A stretch of DNA of 9,643 nucleotides from Phycisphaerales bacterium (GTDB lineage Bacteria > Planctomycetota > Phycisphaerae > Phycisphaerales > Phycisphaeraceae). The stretch is taken from positions 1 to 9,643 of the forward strand of contig JAAUTM010000029.1 of the NCBI GenBank assembly GCA_012031455.1. The letters are read 5' to 3'. Positions 6,638-9,643 of this stretch are shown piece after piece. The notes below the pieces were generated by a model. That model had not been told where the DNA came from, did not search any database, and worked only from the letters and a program-made list of their open reading frames with translations. The translations under genes and the position numbers were made by a program. How positions within the stretch are numbered: position 1 is the stretch's first letter; the number at the start of each line of letters is the position of its first letter.

Positions 6638-8792
6638 TTACTTGCCGATGACCTGCACCACATGAGATGGAGACAGGGCCAAAGCCCCGGCCACGCGGGC
6701 AGCCGCTCCAGCCAGATCAGCATTGTCGGAGCCTGACAGGGCGACGATCTGTTCCTGTTGCCCGGCTGTGAGCTGGTTGCCAAGGCTGCGGGCGCTGGTG
6801 GACAGTTCAGATAAAAGTGTCAACGCAGGGCAGCAGGGTTTTGCGTGTTCAATGCGGCCATGGCCAGGGCCTGCTGTGCCTCAGCCGTGGGCAGGAGCGA
6901 CAGCACCGAAGCCGCAGCGGTCACACTCCGGGCTTTGTCTTCCGCACAGCGGATCAGCGCGTTCTGGGCATCCACCGCATTAAAGAGCGATTCGCCACCC
7001 ACCGCCAGGTTACGCAAGGCCGTCATCGCTGCGAGGGTCAGCTCACGGGTTTCCTCAGCGGACAGGGTTGATGCTTCTGAGAGGGCCACGCCGACAGCGG
7101 CTTTGAGGCTGTCTGCTTTACCTTCCACAGCCACAATGGGTTTGCGGACGGTGTCAACCAATCGGCGGTTGAGTTCGTTTTGATCGCGTTCATCGACCAC
7201 CGCCACCATCGGCAGAGCTGCCAGGCGATTGTCTTCCTTGTTCTGGCGAAGGAGGGTCATGAGGTCTTCGACACCCATCTGAGCAGCGATTACATCCACG
7301 CCCACGGCATTGGTCAGTTGTGAACCAGCGGATGCCAGGTTGGCTGCGGAGATGACTTCGAAACCCTGTTCACGCAAGCCAGCGGTAAGGCTCTTAAGGT
7401 CGTCACCATCCGGTGCCAGTGCCAGAGCGTAACGAATATCCGAGGGACGAATCGCCTCAGCCAGCACACGCACCACACGGTCGCTGCCAACAAAAGGTTG
7501 CACCCACGGGCACGGGCCAGTACCAGAGCAGCACGAATGCGTACCCGGCGGTCAGCATGATACAAAGCGCGGATCAGCGGCTGCGACCCTGCTGTTTTCG
7601 ATACTAGGGATGAGGCACCGGCTGTGTCCGCCAGAGCATTGATGGCATCAAATGCGAGGGCTACATCTCCATCTTCCAAGGCACGCTCCAGCACCGCATG
7701 TTGACGTGTGGGGCCAGCCAGTTTCAGGTAATAACCCGGTTCACGCAGGTTGGAGGGATAGCTCAGGTCTGGTTGACCGCCCAACCGATTTTCCCGGCGG
7801 AGGTTGGCGGTGAGCCAGAGCACCAGAGCCTGTTCCATGTCCGGAGCCAGCGTCAGGGCTTCATGTGCGCTGCGCATCGCCAGCACATCGCCATAAACCT
7901 TACCGGGAACTTCGATGGCGATCAGGCCGATGTCAGGCTTGTATTCCCAGAGGATGCCCACGTTCTTGGGTTCATCAAAACCAGGCAGGCTGCCGCCCAC
8001 GGTGGCGGTTTGGTAGAAGTTCTGCCCCAGGCGAAGATGAAGCTGCGCGGCTGACAAGTCACCGGGAAGGTTGGATGCAGCCGACAGTCGGGTGTAGGCG
8101 GCCTGCACTGCTTTGCGGGCATCCGGATCCGTCTGAGGATTTTCCAGCACCTGCTTGATGGCGGGCAGAGCTCGGGGATAACCGATGTCCGCCAGGCTTT
8201 GAGCCACCTGAATCATTGCCCGTGGAGGCAACTGGGGAAGGGCGGTTGCCAGAGGAGCGATCATCGGCTGGCCGATGCTGACCACGGCCTTGAGCACAAA
8301 TGGATGCAGATTGCTTGCCCGGTCATTGAGCAGGGTGCCCAGAAATTGCGGGGCAGCGAACTGACCGGCAGCTGCCAGTCGGGCGGTGGCGTTGAGGTTT
8401 TCACGGGTTCCGCCTGACAGTTTCAAAATGTCATCAGCGATGCGTTTGCCTTCGCGGCTGCGGGCAATCTTTGCATCCTGAATCTTTTTGGCCAGTTGAT
8501 CCGCAAGCTCCTCCAAACCCTTGGTCCGGCGGGCACGCTCGAGGATGCGCCCGAAATCATCCCGGTAGTCGCTGGCTTCCACCGTGTCCAGCAGCTTGTA
8601 CTGATCCCCAGCTATCAGCTGCTTGGCGCTGGCAGCCGCCAGGTCCGGGCGGGCGATCAACACATAATGATTGAAATCTGCCCATGATGCTGCCAGATCA
8701 CCGGCGCTGTTCTGCGCACGGGCTGGAGCAAGCATGCAAAGCATCATTAGGATCGGCAGGGTCGTGAGAACCGATCGGCGAACATTGGACAT
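6638..8792 (-). CDS. Exported HEAT-repeat protein with a degenerate receiver-like domain, two frameshifts
   Basis: The reconstructed product has about 718 residues. Residues 1-27 are a signal peptide (MSNVRRS, hydrophobic core, APARAQ cleavage site). Alpha-helical HEAT/PBS-lyase-type repeats run at about 120-237 (AVVSIGQPMIAPLATALPQL, SLADIGYPRALPAIKQVL). A TPR-like stretch with MRSAHEALTLAPDMEQALVL and LTANLRREN follows, then more helical repeats up to DRRVRIRAALVLARA. Residues 454-558 resemble a CheY-type receiver (ALALAPDGDDLKSL, LREQGFEVISA, LPMVAVVDE, VRKP), but the phosphoacceptor Asp is replaced (VDVIAAQM). Helical repeats finish the protein. One G is missing at 7503-7505 (GGG-GTG expected) and one base near 6822-6824. 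The protein reads in one piece across both. AAGGGAG upstream fixes the start at 8792 rather than an upstream in-frame ATG. Its role is unknown, probably a periplasmic or surface scaffold. Confidence 0.78.
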
Positions 8793-8800
8793 GTTGACAA

Positions 8801-8807
8801 CTCCCTT
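8801..8807 (-). promoter_or_regulatory. Shine-Dalgarno AAGGGAG setting the HEAT gene start
   Basis: AAGGGAG lies 8 bases before the ATG at 8792, where the product begins with a typical signal peptide. The in-frame ATG at 8831 would add 13 residues that contain this site and spoil the signal peptide, so it is rejected. Confidence 0.7.
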
Positions 8808-8894
8808 GGGATACCAGCAAGAGCCGAACACCGGGAACCGGGGGCATACATAACTTCACTGCATAGCGAAATCTACCGCTCTCTTGCACAAGCG

Positions 8895-9642
8895 TCAAGC
8901 ATGAGCCAGTGTGCCGGGGGTCACACCCATCACCTGCAGCACGCGCAGACGGTTGCCCAACTGACGTTTTGGCGTGTTTCCCTGCAGGGTTTGTACATAA
9001 CTATCCAGCAGCGGGACGACCTCCGATTCCCGTTCTGTCAGCAGTTCGATGCGACAATGTCGCAACCCTGCCTCAAGTGCCTGGGGGATGTAATTCGCCG
9101 CCGACTGCGCTACGCCGTTGTACAGCGTGTTTCGGCAACCCACATCCGCCAGCAGCGGGTGCTCCACCCCGGCCCGGTCGCGCAGGTGAACCCTGTGCCG
9201 GTCACAAGGCCTGCCACAGTCATGGTGATCCTTCCCATTGGACAAGGTGTGCGCAAACACACAATGTTCCATGTGGAACATCGGCATGTGCTGATGCAAT
9301 ACCAGCTCAAACCACGACGCATCCACTCGCCCCAGCAGCGTCTGCATCTGTTTCCAGTTAAGGTCGTATCCGGGGGTTAGTCGCTGCAACCCTGCTTCCA
9401 GCAAATGGGCAGCGGTGAGCTCGTTGGTCACATTCAGACTGTAATCCCCCACCAGCGGCAAGCTCGGATAATGCTCTCGAAAATATGCCAATCCTCCCAG
9501 TTGACGCACCAAAATCGCCCCCGGCTGCATGTCCCCCCAGCATCTTCAACAAACCTTCTTCCCCCGGCTTGAGAATGCGCACCGTCGCCAGAGTGATGGG
9601 CTGCTGATGTTGATGCCCCATCTCCAAAGCCTGCTTGTATTT
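8895..9642 (-). CDS. Peptidase U32-family protein, C-terminal part, one frameshift
   Basis: The gene enters from the right edge in the frame KYKQALEMGHQ and ends with TPGTLAHA. The core MPMFHMEHCVFAHTLSNG, CGRPCDRH, LRDRAG, HPLLADVGCRNTLYN is a clear U32 signature. Four cysteines spaced C-x14-C-x3-C-x22-C (about 9263 to 9135) match those that hold a [4Fe-4S] cluster in studied U32 proteins such as UbiU/UbiV. Studied U32 members include collagenase-like proteases, RNA hydroxylases (RlhA, TrhP) and ubiquinone hydroxylation factors. Which function applies cannot be told here. The upstream part VGDYSLNVTNELTAAHLLEAGLQRLT is the second half of the U32 barrel. One extra base in the CCCCCC run at 9533-9538 shifts the frame: LKMLGDMQPGAILVR is expected with five G. 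The HEAT gene follows 102 bases downstream on the same strand and may share its transcript. Confidence 0.85.
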
Positions 9643-9643
9643 C

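Overview
The window looks like a piece of a Planctomycetota chromosome, possibly Phycisphaerae. This is an inference from gene content: a DUF3467 protein, a secreted HEAT-repeat protein with a receiver-like segment, a U32-family protein, a SOUL protein and a rhodanese-methyltransferase fusion around the housekeeping genes folC and serS. Most coding DNA is moderately GC-rich, with a more AT-rich pocket at about 4.3-5.1 kb. No tRNA, rRNA, CRISPR array, transposase or recognisable defence operon is visible.

Layout. Plus strand, left: the 3' end of a GcvT-type folate-binding gene, then a SOUL-family gene. A 152-base gap between convergent genes holds a 14-bp tandem array and two hairpins. Minus strand: folC behind a well-formed sigma70-like promoter, with an inactive-rhodanese/SAM-methyltransferase gene upstream of it. 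Plus strand: a small DUF3467 gene closed by a strong terminator. Minus strand from the right edge: the C-terminal part of a U32-family gene, a large secreted HEAT-repeat gene ending at a strong terminator, then serS with a promoter placed almost on its start codon, then a small secreted GyrI-like gene.

The dominant oddity is that almost every gene except serS is cut by single-base indels, many in short G/C runs, while conserved protein sequence continues across each break. I count eleven likely events plus a possible one at the SOUL start. The simplest reading is read or assembly error rather than decay, so the broken genes are annotated here at their reconstructed full extent, with each break stated.

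The genes do not form one pathway. folC serves folate metabolism, the GcvT-type protein binds folate, and serS charges tRNA-Ser. The HEAT-repeat and GyrI-like proteins appear to be exported. I do not see a convincing new multi-gene system. The items most worth a second look are the HEAT protein with its degenerate receiver domain, the 14-bp repeat array, the rhodanese lacking its cysteine, and the probably leaderless serS transcript.
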